In this document: positions 1 through 8,654 of the stretch, piece after piece
How the letters are laid out: each line of letters starts with the position of its first letter
Numbering within the stretch: the first letter of the stretch is position 1
NCBI RefSeq assembly: GCF_003261635.1
Contig: NZ_QFXK01000003.1
Span: 234,336 to 298,335, forward strand
Reading direction: 5' to 3'
Source of the DNA: Kribbella monticola
Lineage (GTDB): Bacteria > Actinomycetota > Actinomycetes > Propionibacteriales > Kribbellaceae
Length of the DNA: 64,000 nucleotides
The notes under the pieces: model-generated
The model's input: the letters and a program-made list of their open reading frames with translations, nothing else
Told to the model about the DNA's origin: nothing
Database searches by the model: none
Made by a program: the position numbers and the translations under genes

Positions 1-419
1 GCGTCGAGCTGATCACCAAGGCGCTCCCCCGCGGACAGGTCGGGCCCTATCAACTCCAGGCGGCGATCGCTGCCGTGCACGACGAAGCAGCGTCAGCCGA
101 GGAGACTGACTGGCCGCAGATCGTCGCCTTGTACGAACTGCTGCTCGGCCTCACCGACAACCCGATGGTCGCCCTGAACCACGCAGTGGCCGTCGCGATG
201 GCTCGCGGCCCGGCCGAAGGGCTGCAGCTGCTCGAGCGGATCGAGGGCGACGAGCGGATCGCGGCGGACCACCGGCTGTTCGCAGTACGGGCTCATCTGC
301 TGGAGCTGACCGGCGATCTGGCCGGGGCGCGGGCGGCGTACGTCGAGGCGGCGGCGCGGACGACGAGTCTGCCGCAGCAGCGCTACCTCAACGCCAAGGC
401 CGCCGCCATCGTGGCCTGA
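1..419 (+). CDS. ECF RNA polymerase sigma factor, C-terminal part (partial)
   Basis: The reading frame enters from the left edge (codons in phase with base 3) and stops with TGA at 417-419, so only about 138 C-terminal residues are visible. They match the helical, TPR-like C-terminal domain of the large ECF sigma factors of the ECF42 (DUF6596) type: a conserved LPRGQVGPYQLQAAIAAVH stretch, then LYELLLGLTDNPMVALNHAVAVAM, and a closing segment LPQQRYLNAKAAA. The sigma-2 and sigma-4 regions lie outside the window. In this family the extension follows the core sigma domains and the gene often neighbours a YCII-domain protein; no such partner is visible here. It converges tail to tail with ddl, with one base between the stops. 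Family assignment is fairly sure; the regulon cannot be judged. Confidence 0.8.
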   Translation, partial: VELITKALPRGQVGPYQLQAAIAAVHDEAASAEETDWPQIVALYELLLGLTDNPMVALNHAVAVAMARGPAEGLQLLERIEGDERIAADHRLFAVRAHLLELTGDLAGARAAYVEAAARTTSLPQQRYLNAKAAAIVA

Positions 420-420
420 G

Positions 421-1542
421 TCAGCGGAGCCCGGTCGGACGAGTCAGCGCAAGGGCGAGCAGACGGTCGACGAGATCGCCGTAGTCGATGCCGCTGGCAG
501 CCCACAGCCGAGGGAACATGCTGTACGGCGTGAAGCCGGGCATCGTGTTGATCTCGTTGATGACGATTCGTCCGTCCTCGGTGAGGAAGAAGTCGACCCG
601 CGCCAGCCCTTCGCCCTCGATCGCCTCGAACGCGGTCAGGGCCTGCGCCCGGATCTCCGCCGCAACCTCCTCCGGCAGCTCGGCCGGCACGCTCAGCGCG
701 GCGTAGTCGACCTCCTCCGGCAGGTACTTCGCCTCGAAGTCGTAGAAGTCGTGGCCCCCGCCGGTCAGCGTGATCTCACCGCAGACGCTGGCCGCCGGAT
801 CGGCACCGTCGAGCCCGCCGAGAATCCCGACCTCGATCTCGCGCGGGTTCTTCGCGGCCGCCTCGACGAGCACCTTGGGGTCGTGCGCGCGAGCTTCGGC
901 AAGCGCGTCGTCCAGTTCCTCGCGCGAGTTCACCTTGCTGATACCGAGACTCGAACCACCACGCGACGGCTTCACGAACACCGGGTAGCCGAGCCGGTCG
1001 ACCGCCTCCCGGCAGGCCTGCGGGTGCCGCGACCAGTCGCGCTCGCGGATCACGACGTACGGCGTGACCTCGAGGCCGGCCGCTGCCAGCACCACCTTCA
1101 TGTAGTGCTTGTCCATCCCGACCGCACTCGCGAGCACGCCCGATCCGACGTACCGGATGTCCGACATCTCCAACAAACCCTGCAGTGTGCCGTCCTCGCC
1201 GAACGGGCCGTGCAGCAGCGGGAAGACCACGTCGACCTCGCCCAGCGTGCTCGGCACCTGGTCGGGCGCGTGCACGACCAGCTCGCGGCCGGCGCCGAAC
1301 AGCACCGGCAGAGCCGTGACGTCCACCTCCGGCAGCTTGCCGTTGGTGATCGACAGCCGCTCCGGGTCGCCGCTCTCCAGCACCCAGTGGCCGCTGGTGT
1401 CGATACCGATCGGGACCACGTCGTACTTGTCCCGGTCGATCACCTTCAGAACGTTCGCCGCGGTGATGCAGGAGACGGCGTGCTCGCTGGAACGTCCGCC
1501 GAAGACGACGGCGACTCGGGGCTTCCTGGGTTCTTCGCTCAC
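421..1542 (-). CDS. ddl: D-alanine--D-alanine ligase
   Basis: ATP-grasp ligase that joins two D-alanines in the cytoplasm for peptidoglycan precursor synthesis. The 373-residue length is normal. Visible motifs: N-terminal VVFGGRSSEH (residues 12-21), HGPFGEDGTLQG (111-122), the ATP-binding FVKPSRGGSSLGISKV (189-204), and the C-terminal metal/phosphate-binding segment RVDFFL...INEINTMPGFTP. The start ATG at 1542 puts the usual short N-terminus before the first beta strand. In mycobacteria ddl sits directly next to gpsA; here about 12 kb of catabolic genes separates the two, which suggests an insertion or rearrangement. Function is secure from motif content. Confidence 0.96.
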   Translation of the reverse strand: MSEEPRKPRVAVVFGGRSSEHAVSCITAANVLKVIDRDKYDVVPIGIDTSGHWVLESGDPERLSITNGKLPEVDVTALPVLFGAGRELVVHAPDQVPSTLGEVDVVFPLLHGPFGEDGTLQGLLEMSDIRYVGSGVLASAVGMDKHYMKVVLAAAGLEVTPYVVIRERDWSRHPQACREAVDRLGYPVFVKPSRGGSSLGISKVNSREELDDALAEARAHDPKVLVEAAAKNPREIEVGILGGLDGADPAASVCGEITLTGGGHDFYDFEAKYLPEEVDYAALSVPAELPEEVAAEIRAQALTAFEAIEGEGLARVDFFLTEDGRIVINEINTMPGFTPYSMFPRLWAASGIDYGDLVDRLLALALTRPTGLR

Positions 1543-1587
1543 CGAGCCGACGATAGCGCTAGCCGCTCAGCACCAGCGGCCGGGCCG

Positions 1588-2793
1588 TCACGCTTCCTCC
1601 CGGTCCCAGGTCACCGGCAGCGCGGTAACGCCGTACACCAAGGTGTTGTGCTTGAACCGGATCTCTTCGAACGGGACAGCGAGCCGCAGTGTCGGGATCC
1701 TGCGATACAGGCGGGTGTAGACCTCCTGCAGTTCCACGCGGGCGAGTTGCTGTCCGAGGCACTGATGTGGCCCGAAGCCGAAGGCGAGATGCGTGGATGC
1801 CTTCCGGGAGAGGTCCAGCTGATCGGGGTCCGGGAAGGCGCGTACGTCCCGGTTGCCCGAGGACAGCGCGGCGATCAAGTACTCACCGGCCTTGATCGTC
1901 TCGTCTCCGAGCGGGAGGTCTTCCGTCACGTGCCGGAACAGGCCGAACTGAACGACCGAAAGGTACCGCAGCAGTTCCTCGACGGCCCTCGGCGCCAGGT
2001 CGGGATCGTTGCGCAAGGCATCCAACTGGTCCGGCGCGCGGAGTAGCGCGAGGGTGCTCAGCGCGATCATGTTCGCTGTCGTCTCGTGGCCGGCGATCAG
2101 CAGCGTGATCCCGATCGTCACCAGTTCCTCCAGCGACAACGGCCGGCCCTGCTCTTCGGCCCGGGTGATCAGCCGGGAGAGCAGATCGTCCTCGCGCACG
2201 GCCTGCTTGGCCTGCACGAGACCGGCCATGTACTGGTTGAGTTCGTCGCTGACCCGCAGTACCTCCTCCTCCGGCCGATCGACCGAAACCAGTACGGCGC
2301 TGCGCTGCTGGAACTCCGCACGGTCGGCATAAGGCACCCCGAGCAGCTCACAGATCACCAAGGAGGGGATCGGCAGCGCGAATGCCTCGACGAGATCGAC
2401 CGGACCGTCGGCGGCGAGCATCGCGTCGATGTGCTCCTCGACCAACTCCTGGATCCTTGGCCGCAGAGCGCGCACGCGCCGGACCGCGAACTCGCTGGTA
2501 AGCAGGCGGCGCAGATACGCGTGCTGCTCGCCGTCGTTCTGCAGGATCGAGCCGGACTCGACCTCCCACTCCAGGTCCGCTCCTGGCACGACGTGCGACG
2601 ACGGGGCCGAGCGCGAACTCAACCGGGAATCGCCGAGTACCTTGCGCACCTCGTCGTACCGGCTGACGACCCAGGCGTCGACACCGGCCGGGGTGGAGAC
2701 CTTGGCGAGTCCCTCCTGGACACGGAAGCCGGCGTACTCGGCGGGCGGCTCGAACGGGCAACCGGTCGGCCGTACTACGGGGAAGTCGGGCAT
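1588..2793 (-). CDS. Cytochrome P450
   Basis: Soluble bacterial-type P450 monooxygenase of 401 residues when started at the ATG at 2793, which follows a CTCCTGGGGG purine-rich region and begins MPDFPVVRPTGCPFEPP. Diagnostic motifs are the I-helix oxygen-activation motif AGHETT (234-239), the K-helix ExxR (EELLR, 272-276), and the haem loop FGFGPHQCLG with Cys345 as thiolate ligand. The N-terminal region resembles actinobacterial class I P450s such as the CYP105/CYP107 groups. No ferredoxin or reductase gene is adjacent, so electron partners must come from elsewhere. It is divergent from a TetR regulator with a short shared control region, which suggests induction by a small hydrophobic ligand. 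The substrate cannot be predicted. Confidence 0.94.
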   Translation of the reverse strand: MPDFPVVRPTGCPFEPPAEYAGFRVQEGLAKVSTPAGVDAWVVSRYDEVRKVLGDSRLSSRSAPSSHVVPGADLEWEVESGSILQNDGEQHAYLRRLLTSEFAVRRVRALRPRIQELVEEHIDAMLAADGPVDLVEAFALPIPSLVICELLGVPYADRAEFQQRSAVLVSVDRPEEEVLRVSDELNQYMAGLVQAKQAVREDDLLSRLITRAEEQGRPLSLEELVTIGITLLIAGHETTANMIALSTLALLRAPDQLDALRNDPDLAPRAVEELLRYLSVVQFGLFRHVTEDLPLGDETIKAGEYLIAALSSGNRDVRAFPDPDQLDLSRKASTHLAFGFGPHQCLGQQLARVELQEVYTRLYRRIPTLRLAVPFEEIRFKHNTLVYGVTALPVTWDREEA

Positions 2794-2844
2794 GGCGGAA
2801 CCCCCAGGAGTCAGCTGCTGACGATCAGCGATTATGGAAGTGAC

Positions 2845-2859
2845 TACCATATGACGGTA
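2845..2859. promoter_or_regulatory. Possible TetR operator between P450 and TetR genes
   Basis: The 145-bp divergent intergenic region is locally A/T-richer and holds TACC-ATATGAC-GGTA, a short inverted repeat with 4-bp arms and a 7-bp spacer. It is placed where a TetR dimer could act on the P450 promoter. The arms are short, so this is only a suggestion. Confidence 0.25.
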
Positions 2860-2938
2860 TGAGTCGGATTGACCTCTGCTGCGGGCGCGTCGGTGCCGTG
2901 TAGGCTGCCCGGCACGCTCGAGGAGCTTGGGGGTTCGG

Positions 2939-3571
2939 ATGGGGCTGCGCGAAGTGAAGCGGGAGCGGACCCGCCAGCTGATCGCGGACAAGGCGTTCGA
3001 GCTGTTCACCGATCGCGGCTTCGGCCGGACGACGGTCGAGCAGATCGCGGCAGCCGCCGAGGTCGGGCCCAGCACGCTCTACCGGTACTACCCGACCAAG
3101 GAGCGGCTCGTACTGGAGTTCGTCGAGGGCAGTCTCTTCGAGGCGCTCGACTGGTTCCGTGAGCAGCCTCAGCTGAGTCTGCCGGACGGTCTGCAAGGCG
3201 TGGTGGAGCGGGTGCTGGACCAGATGGAGAGCAATCCGGACCGGGTGCGCACGGTGTACGAGCTGGCCGGGCAGACGCCGTCGGTGAGCGCGCATCTGGC
3301 CGACGTCATCTGGCGCTGGCGCGACGAACTGACCGCCGAGCTGACCACCCGCCTGACCGCCGACTCCTCGGACCAGCCGCTGGCCGGCGCGTCCGTCCCC
3401 TTCACCGCGGCGCTCGCGGCCGGCATCACCATGAACGTCATCGAGGTGACTGTGCAGACCTGGGTCGACAACCCGGCCGGCACCGACGCCAAGGAACTGG
3501 CCCGCGAGGCGATGTGCCTCCTCCGCGGCGGCGGCATCCCACTTCCCACAGCCGATCCCACCCAGCTCTAG
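2939..3571 (+). CDS. TetR family transcriptional regulator
   Basis: A 210-residue regulator with the TetR N-terminal helix-turn-helix: ERTRQLIADKAFELFTDRGF followed by TTVEQIAAAAEVGPSTLYRYYPTKERLV (roughly residues 10-55). The remaining helical domain binds a ligand and mediates dimerisation. I prefer the ATG at 2939 to the TTG four codons upstream, because it has a G-rich ribosome site before it and gives the standard short lead into helix 1. It is divergent from the P450, and the usual arrangement for this family is repression of the divergent gene plus itself. The ligand is unknown. Confidence 0.92.
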   Translation: MGLREVKRERTRQLIADKAFELFTDRGFGRTTVEQIAAAAEVGPSTLYRYYPTKERLVLEFVEGSLFEALDWFREQPQLSLPDGLQGVVERVLDQMESNPDRVRTVYELAGQTPSVSAHLADVIWRWRDELTAELTTRLTADSSDQPLAGASVPFTAALAAGITMNVIEVTVQTWVDNPAGTDAKELAREAMCLLRGGGIPLPTADPTQL

Positions 3572-3602
3572 GGCCGGCGGCGCGGTTGGGGAGAATCCAG
3601 GC

Positions 3603-4709
3603 ATGAGCCCTGAACTGGATCCCTCGACCGTTGTCGTGCATGCCGGCCGGCCCGCCCGTGTTCCGGATGCGCCGCTCGGTGAGTCGCCCGTGTTCAGCTC
3701 GACCTACATCGCCGGCGGGGATCGCGGCTACGGCCGGTTCGACAACGACGCGTGGGCCGCGCTCGAGACGACGCTGGGTCAGCTGGAGGGCGGCCGCGGC
3801 TTGACCTTCGCCTCTGGGATGGCGGCCGCCGCGGCAGTCATGGACCTGGTCCCGGTAGGCGGTCGCGTCGTGGCGCCCGCGCACGCCTACAGCGGAGTAC
3901 TGGCTCTGCTCGATCAGCAGGCCGCGACCGGGCGCCTAAAGGTCGACCGGGTGAACATCGCCGACAGCGAGGCCGTCGCCGCCGCGGTCGCGGGTGCGGA
4001 CATGTTGTGGATCGAGTCGCCGACCAACCCGGCGATGGAGGTCGCCGACCTGCCCGCAATCTGCGCCGCCGGCCGCGCGGCAGGCGCCACCACCGTCGTC
4101 GACAACACCTTCGCTACTCCCCTGCTGCAGCAACCGCTCGGCCTGGGCGCGGACATCGTGATGCATTCGGCCACCAAGTTCATCGCGGGTCACTCGGACG
4201 TTCTGCTCGGTGCCGTGATCACCGCCGACGACTCGCTCTGGACCGCCTTGGAACTCCGGCGCCGCAGCCTCGGCGCGATCCCCGGCCCGATGGAGGCCTG
4301 GCTGGCGCTGCGCGGACTCCGAACGCTCGCCCTTCGCCTCGACCGCGCCCAGTCGAACGCCGCCTACCTCGCCGCCAAACTGCTCGACCATCCGCGGATC
4401 AGCCGAGTCCGGTACCCCGGCCTGCCGGGCGACCCCGGCCACGCTCGGGCGGCGGCCCAGATGTCGGGCTTCGGCGCGATCCTGTCCATCGAACTGGGCG
4501 GCGATGCCGAACGCGCTCAGCGCACCTGCGAGAACACTGCGCTCTGGGTCCACGCGACCAGCCTCGGTGGCGTCGAGTCGATGCTGGAACGCCGCCGCCG
4601 CTGGGCGATCGAAGTACCGACCATCCCCGACGACCTGATCCGCCTCTCCGTCGGCATCGAGCACCCCGACGACCTCTGGAACGACCTCGCCGGGGCCCTC
4701 GAGGCATGA
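3603..4709 (+). CDS. Cystathionine gamma-synthase/lyase-type PLP enzyme
   Basis: A 368-residue member of the Cys/Met metabolism PLP-dependent family (fold type I). The Schiff-base lysine is in SATKFIAGHSD (Lys192). The N-terminal TLVHAG-like segment (STVVVHAGR), the YGRFDNDAWAALE cofactor-phosphate region (equivalent to the YSRxxNPT motif, here altered), the FASGMAA loop and WIESPTNP also fit. The enzyme would add to or cleave cystathionine or a related thioether in the cytoplasm. The altered YSR motif and slightly short length leave the exact reaction open (gamma-synthase, gamma-lyase or O-acyl-homoserine sulfhydrylase type). Its stop codon overlaps the start of the downstream deaminase by 4 bp, so the two are likely translated together. 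Confidence 0.88.
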   Translation: MSPELDPSTVVVHAGRPARVPDAPLGESPVFSSTYIAGGDRGYGRFDNDAWAALETTLGQLEGGRGLTFASGMAAAAAVMDLVPVGGRVVAPAHAYSGVLALLDQQAATGRLKVDRVNIADSEAVAAAVAGADMLWIESPTNPAMEVADLPAICAAGRAAGATTVVDNTFATPLLQQPLGLGADIVMHSATKFIAGHSDVLLGAVITADDSLWTALELRRRSLGAIPGPMEAWLALRGLRTLALRLDRAQSNAAYLAAKLLDHPRISRVRYPGLPGDPGHARAAAQMSGFGAILSIELGGDAERAQRTCENTALWVHATSLGGVESMLERRRRWAIEVPTIPDDLIRLSVGIEHPDDLWNDLAGALEA

Positions 4710-5305
4710 TCTGGGACAAGGTGTTCGAACTCGCCTGGGAATCCCTGCAGGCCAAGAGCTATCCGGTCGGCGCGGCGCTCGTCGACCCAGCCGGAGAGAT
4801 CACCCACTCCGGACGCAATCGCGCCGCCGAGAAATCCGCGCCACCCGGCCGGCTCTTCGGTACGACGATCGCGCACGCCGAGTTCGACGTACTCGGCCAG
4901 TTGCCGCAGGACGAGTACGACGGGTACACCCTTTACAGCTCGCTCCAGCCCTGCTTGATGTGCTCGACCGCGCTGCGGCTGGTCGGCATCAACCAGGTCG
5001 TCCACGCCGGCGCGGATCCCTTGCGGAACGCGACGGACGAGGTGCCGGCGGTGCTGCCGGAGCTGATCGCCGGGCGGTGGCCCCGGCGTACCGGTCCGGC
5101 CGACGGGTTCGCCGGCAGCTGGGGCTCGTTGTTGCCGGCGATGTGGATGGTCGCCTACAAACCCGATGCGGTGGCGGAGCCGTCAGACTTGATGCCGTGG
5201 GCAACGATTGAGCGCGCGCGGAGGTGCGTGGCCGGCGGCGTACTGGAGTGCGGGTCGGCGGCCGAGGCGTATCAGCTCGCGGCTTCCTTGTCGGCCTCGG
5301 ACTGA
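4706..5305 (+). CDS. Nucleoside/cytidine deaminase-like zinc enzyme
   Basis: A 199-residue protein of the cytidine/deoxycytidylate deaminase superfamily. The zinc site is visible: HAE (57-59, proton-shuttle Glu59) and PCLMC (82-86, Cys83 and Cys86). The first part (VGAALVDPAGEITHSGRNR) is the standard deaminase beta-hairpin; the C-terminal 90 residues are longer and more divergent than in TadA. The start ATG overlaps the preceding stop (ATGA), coupling it to the PLP enzyme. Its last 34 bp overlap, tail to tail, the end of the minus-strand MFS gene. The substrate is probably a free base, nucleoside or similar amine; it cannot be told from sequence alone. Confidence 0.85.
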   Translation: MIWDKVFELAWESLQAKSYPVGAALVDPAGEITHSGRNRAAEKSAPPGRLFGTTIAHAEFDVLGQLPQDEYDGYTLYSSLQPCLMCSTALRLVGINQVVHAGADPLRNATDEVPAVLPELIAGRWPRRTGPADGFAGSWGSLLPAMWMVAYKPDAVAEPSDLMPWATIERARRCVAGGVLECGSAAEAYQLAASLSASD

Positions 5306-6495
5306 CCGGTTTTCGGTTTGAGGACGTCGGCGGCCGCGACGGTGAGGACGCAGAGGACGACGGGGAGTGCGAAGGCGGCGTTGAGCGGCATCCAGTGGGT
5401 CAGGCCGCCGATGATGGCCGGGCCGGCGAGCAGTCCGACGTACCCGAGGCCGACCACCTTCGCCATCAGGGCGCCCGATGCTCGGCGGTCGAGGTTCCCG
5501 GCGGCGGTGAAGAGCTGCGGTACGCCGCCGGACAGGCCGAGGCCGAACAACGCCCAGCCGACCAGACCGACGGGGACCCACGGCACGAAGATGACCGTGG
5601 TGAGACCGAGGGCAGCGAGCGCCGCGCCGTACCGGACGATTGCCGCCGGGCCGATCACCGCGGCGACCCGGTCGGTGGCGAACCGGCCGACCGTCATGGC
5701 GATCGCGAAGGCGCCGTACGCGTAGGCGGCCGTACTGGTCGAAGTGTTGAGGACGTCGCGGAACTGCAGCGCGGCCCAGTCGTTGGCGACACCTTCGGCG
5801 AGCATCAGGCCGAAGGCGAGAGCGCCGAGCTGCCAGACCAATCGCGCCGACGGCTTCTGGGCCGGCCCCTGGCTCTGCTCCTCGGCGGGCTCCTCGTCGG
5901 CGGCCTCGATCAGGAAGCGGGCCGTGAGCAGGGAAACGACGATGCAGATCACGCCACAGGCGCTGAGGGTGATCGCGGTATCGACGCCTGCCCGGAGTGC
6001 CGCGGCGCCGATCAAGGCCGCGAAGGCCCCGCCGATCGACCACATCGCATGGAACGCGGCCATGATCGGTCGCGGGTAGGCGCGCTCGACGACGACGGCA
6101 TGCGAGTTCATCGCGACGTCGAGCGAGCCGTTGCCGAAGCCGAACAGCGCCAGCGTGAGGCCGAGCGTCCACCAGTTGCCGGCCAGGCCGGGGCCGAACA
6201 GCGACAGGCCGAGGAAGATCCCGGCGGCCGGCACCAGGCGTCGCTGGCCGATCCGGTCGGCCAGCGGTCCCGCGATCTGCATGCCGAGGAAGGCTGCGCC
6301 GCCGAGGACGAGCAGGAGGAGGCCGAGGGTGCTGTGCGAGATGTTCGTGGCGCGTTCGACGTTCGGGATGTGGACGACCCACATGCCGACGGCGAAGCCG
6401 TTGAGGCCGAAGTAGATCCAGGTGGCGATCCGGGCGGCACGTGGTGGCCGGGAGGTGGCGGCTGCGTTCGCGGCGGTGGCGGGCGCGCTGGTCAA
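5272..6495 (-). CDS. MFS transporter (first of a related pair)
   Basis: A 407-residue integral membrane protein with about 12 predicted transmembrane helices and major-facilitator signatures. The loop after TM2 contains GPLADRIGQRR (the GxxxDRxGRR motif). The segment DVAMNSHAVVVERAYPRPIMAAFHAMWSIG is characteristic of the YbjJ-like MFS subgroup and is also found in the other MFS gene at 7425-8603. It overlaps the upstream DeoR-family regulator by 4 bp (ATGA) and so is probably co-transcribed with it. Export or uptake of a sugar-like or metabolite substrate is likely, but the substrate is unknown. Confidence 0.88.
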   Translation of the reverse strand: MTSAPATAANAAATSRPPRAARIATWIYFGLNGFAVGMWVVHIPNVERATNISHSTLGLLLLVLGGAAFLGMQIAGPLADRIGQRRLVPAAGIFLGLSLFGPGLAGNWWTLGLTLALFGFGNGSLDVAMNSHAVVVERAYPRPIMAAFHAMWSIGGAFAALIGAAALRAGVDTAITLSACGVICIVVSLLTARFLIEAADEEPAEEQSQGPAQKPSARLVWQLGALAFGLMLAEGVANDWAALQFRDVLNTSTSTAAYAYGAFAIAMTVGRFATDRVAAVIGPAAIVRYGAALAALGLTTVIFVPWVPVGLVGWALFGLGLSGGVPQLFTAAGNLDRRASGALMAKVVGLGYVGLLAGPAIIGGLTHWMPLNAAFALPVVLCVLTVAAADVLKPKTGQSEADKEAAS

Positions 6496-7316
6496 GACAG
6501 AGACTCCTGAAGCTCGTCGGCGTGGCTGCCGGCGTGGTCGGCCCGTGCGGCGGCGGGGTCGGCGACCTTAACCAGGACGCCGCGTTGGGCCAGTACGGCG
6601 CGGTCCGCTTCGGGGGCGGTGGCGTCGGTGATGATCAGATCGGGCCGGTCGGCCGGGCAGATGTAGGCGAGGGCTGCGCGATCCCACTTGGCGCCGTCCA
6701 CCAGCACCATCGATCGCGTGGAGACGGCCAGCGCCTGCACCTTGACCTCGGCGTCACCGAGGTCGAACGCGGTCAGCCCGGCCTCCAGACTGAACGCACA
6801 CGGACTCAGCACGGCGACGTCGAATCGCAGCGACCGCAACGAAGCAAGGGTGAGCGGCCCGACCATCGACAACTCCCCCGGCCGTGGCTCACCACCCGGC
6901 ATCAGCAGCCGTACGCCGGGTGCGCCGATCAACTCCTGTGCGACATGGAGCGACAGCGGCATCACCGTGACCACGCGATCCCTGAGCAGCCGGGCCACCT
7001 CCAACGCCGTCGTACCGCTGTCCAGTACTACGGTTTCGCCGTCCCGGATCTGGGCGACGGCAGCCGCCGCGATCGCCTGCTTCGCCTCGGTCGCGGCCGT
7101 GGACCGGGCGGCGAACGGCGGCTCGATCCCGGACGGCATCGCAGGCACCGCGCCACCGTGGACGCGCTTGAGCACGCCCTGCGCGGCGAGGTAGTCGAGA
7201 TCACGTCGTACGGTCATGTCGGAGGCGCCGGTGGCAGCCACCAGCTCGCCGACCGCGACCCGGCCGGAACCCTGGAGACGCTCGACGATGACCCGTTGCC
7301 GTTCGGAGCTTCGCAC
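6492..7316 (-). CDS. DeoR/GlpR family transcriptional regulator
   Basis: A 274-residue DeoR-type repressor. Residues 1-57 form the winged helix: RSSERQRVIVERLQGSGRVAVGELVAATGASDMTVRRDLDYLAAQGVLKRVHGGAV, the family signature. The C-terminal DeoR sensor domain carries VVLDSGTTALEVARLL and VDGAKWDRAALAYI, a sugar-phosphate isomerase-like effector pocket. Members usually respond to phosphorylated sugars or nucleosides. It is the first gene of a two-gene operon with the MFS transporter and is divergent from a second MFS transporter, so one regulator may control both through the shared intergenic region. Confidence 0.93.
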   Translation of the reverse strand: MRSSERQRVIVERLQGSGRVAVGELVAATGASDMTVRRDLDYLAAQGVLKRVHGGAVPAMPSGIEPPFAARSTAATEAKQAIAAAAVAQIRDGETVVLDSGTTALEVARLLRDRVVTVMPLSLHVAQELIGAPGVRLLMPGGEPRPGELSMVGPLTLASLRSLRFDVAVLSPCAFSLEAGLTAFDLGDAEVKVQALAVSTRSMVLVDGAKWDRAALAYICPADRPDLIITDATAPEADRAVLAQRGVLVKVADPAAARADHAGSHADELQESLS

Positions 7317-7340
7317 TGTGAAAAACTAACATCGCTCTGA

Positions 7341-7373
7341 TTGATCAAACAAACTTTCTGTTCATATGTTCAT
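7341..7373. promoter_or_regulatory. Candidate DeoR operator region
   Basis: The 108-bp gap between the DeoR gene and the divergent MFS gene is clearly A/T-richer than its surroundings. It contains the perfect palindrome TTGATCAA (7341-7348) and a direct repeat TGTTCA-TA-TGTTCA (7359-7372). DeoR-family repressors commonly bind TGTTTGA/TCAAACA-like half sites, and ATCAAACA is present here. It is a good candidate for the binding region of the adjacent regulator. Confidence 0.45.
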
Positions 7374-7424
7374 CCGATGTGGTGATTCGCACAGCCGCGC
7401 CGGGTCAGTGAGGGGTCTTCAGTC

Positions 7425-8603
7425 GTGGTCGATGACTTGCAGGCGGTCCGCGAGGGCCAGCTCGTCCGCCGGTCCCGGATCGCCGTGGCGGCGATCTTCT
7501 GTGTGCACGGGTCGGTGACCGGATCCTTCGCGACCCGCGTGCCGTGGATTCAGGAACACGCCTCCGTGAGCGCCGGACAGTTGGGGCTCGCGCTCGCCTT
7601 CCCGGCGATCGGGGCTTCGCTGTCGATGCCGCTGGCGGCCCGGATCAGCCACCGGTTCGGCACCCGCGCGGCTCAGCGCTTCCTGATCGCCCTGTGGACT
7701 CTCGCGCTGATCCTCCCGTCGCTCGCCACCAATCTGGTGACCTTGTGCGGCGCCTTGTTTGTGTACGGCGCGACCGCGGGCATGGCCGACGTCGCAATGA
7801 ACGCGCTGGGCGTGGAGATCGAGCATCGGCTCGGCAGATCGATCATGTCCGGACTGCACGGGATGTGGAGCGTCGGAACCCTGATCGGCTCGGGACTCGG
7901 AACGCTTGCGGCCCACCTCGACATCAACGCCCAACTGCATCACCTGGTGGCTGCGCTGACGCTGACGGTGCTCGGCGTGGTCGCTTCGCAGTACGTGCTG
8001 AACATCTATCCGGCTGAGGACGAGGTGGCTCCGCCGCGGTTCGCGTTCCCGCCGAAGTCGGCGCTGCTGATCGGTGCCGTCGGGTTCTGTGCTGTCTTCG
8101 CCGAGGGGGCCAGCCTGGACTGGTCGGCGGTCTACCTGCGCGACGTCCTGACCACGTCGGCCGCCGTCGCCGCGGGTGCGACGACGGGCTTCGCGCTGAC
8201 GATGGCGATCGCGCGGATTGCCGGCGACGCGGTCGTCAACCGGTGGGGTCCGGTCCTGACTGTGCGGGTCAGCGGGGCCGTCGCGACTCTGGGCGGCATC
8301 CTGGTCGTGGTCGCGCCGCATCCGGTGGTCGCGATGGCCGGCTTCGGCCTGCTCGGGCTGGGCATCGCGGTCGTCGTACCGCTGGCTTTCGCTGCCGCCG
8401 GCCATGCCGGGCCGAACAAGAGCCAGGCCATCGCCGGCGTCGCCACCGTCACGTACGCGTCCGGCCTGGTCGCGCCCTCCATCATCGGCGGCATCGCCCA
8501 GGCCACCGACCTCACGATCTCGTTCATCGTCGTCACCGCCCTCACCCTGGGCCTGGCCGCGTTCGCCCCAGTCCTGCGTCCGCGTACTGCCTCGAACGGC
8601 TAG
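7425..8603 (+). CDS. MFS transporter (second of a related pair)
   Basis: A 392-residue, about 12-helix MFS protein. It starts at the GTG at 7425, with GAGGGG upstream. The stretch GMADVAMNALGVEIEHRLGRSIMSGLHGMWSVG aligns well with the corresponding segment of the minus-strand MFS gene at 5272-6495, so the two are paralogues of the same subgroup. The N-terminal half has ATRVPWIQEHASVSAGQLGLALA, also typical of YbjJ-like transporters. It is divergent from the DeoR regulator and presumably under its control. Substrate unknown. Confidence 0.88.
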   Translation: MVDDLQAVREGQLVRRSRIAVAAIFCVHGSVTGSFATRVPWIQEHASVSAGQLGLALAFPAIGASLSMPLAARISHRFGTRAAQRFLIALWTLALILPSLATNLVTLCGALFVYGATAGMADVAMNALGVEIEHRLGRSIMSGLHGMWSVGTLIGSGLGTLAAHLDINAQLHHLVAALTLTVLGVVASQYVLNIYPAEDEVAPPRFAFPPKSALLIGAVGFCAVFAEGASLDWSAVYLRDVLTTSAAVAAGATTGFALTMAIARIAGDAVVNRWGPVLTVRVSGAVATLGGILVVVAPHPVVAMAGFGLLGLGIAVVVPLAFAAAGHAGPNKSQAIAGVATVTYASGLVAPSIIGGIAQATDLTISFIVVTALTLGLAAFAPVLRPRTASNG

Positions 8604-8654
8604 GGCAGCCCGGCAGCGCTGCGGCCAGCTTGGTGCAGCCATCGCGGCGAACGG

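Noticed and set aside
3752..4700. Long open frame in another phase over the PLP-enzyme gene
   Set aside because: Arg/Pro/Gly-rich translation with no family features; it shadows the real cystathionine-type enzyme, and only its in-frame end (from 4706) is the true deaminase.
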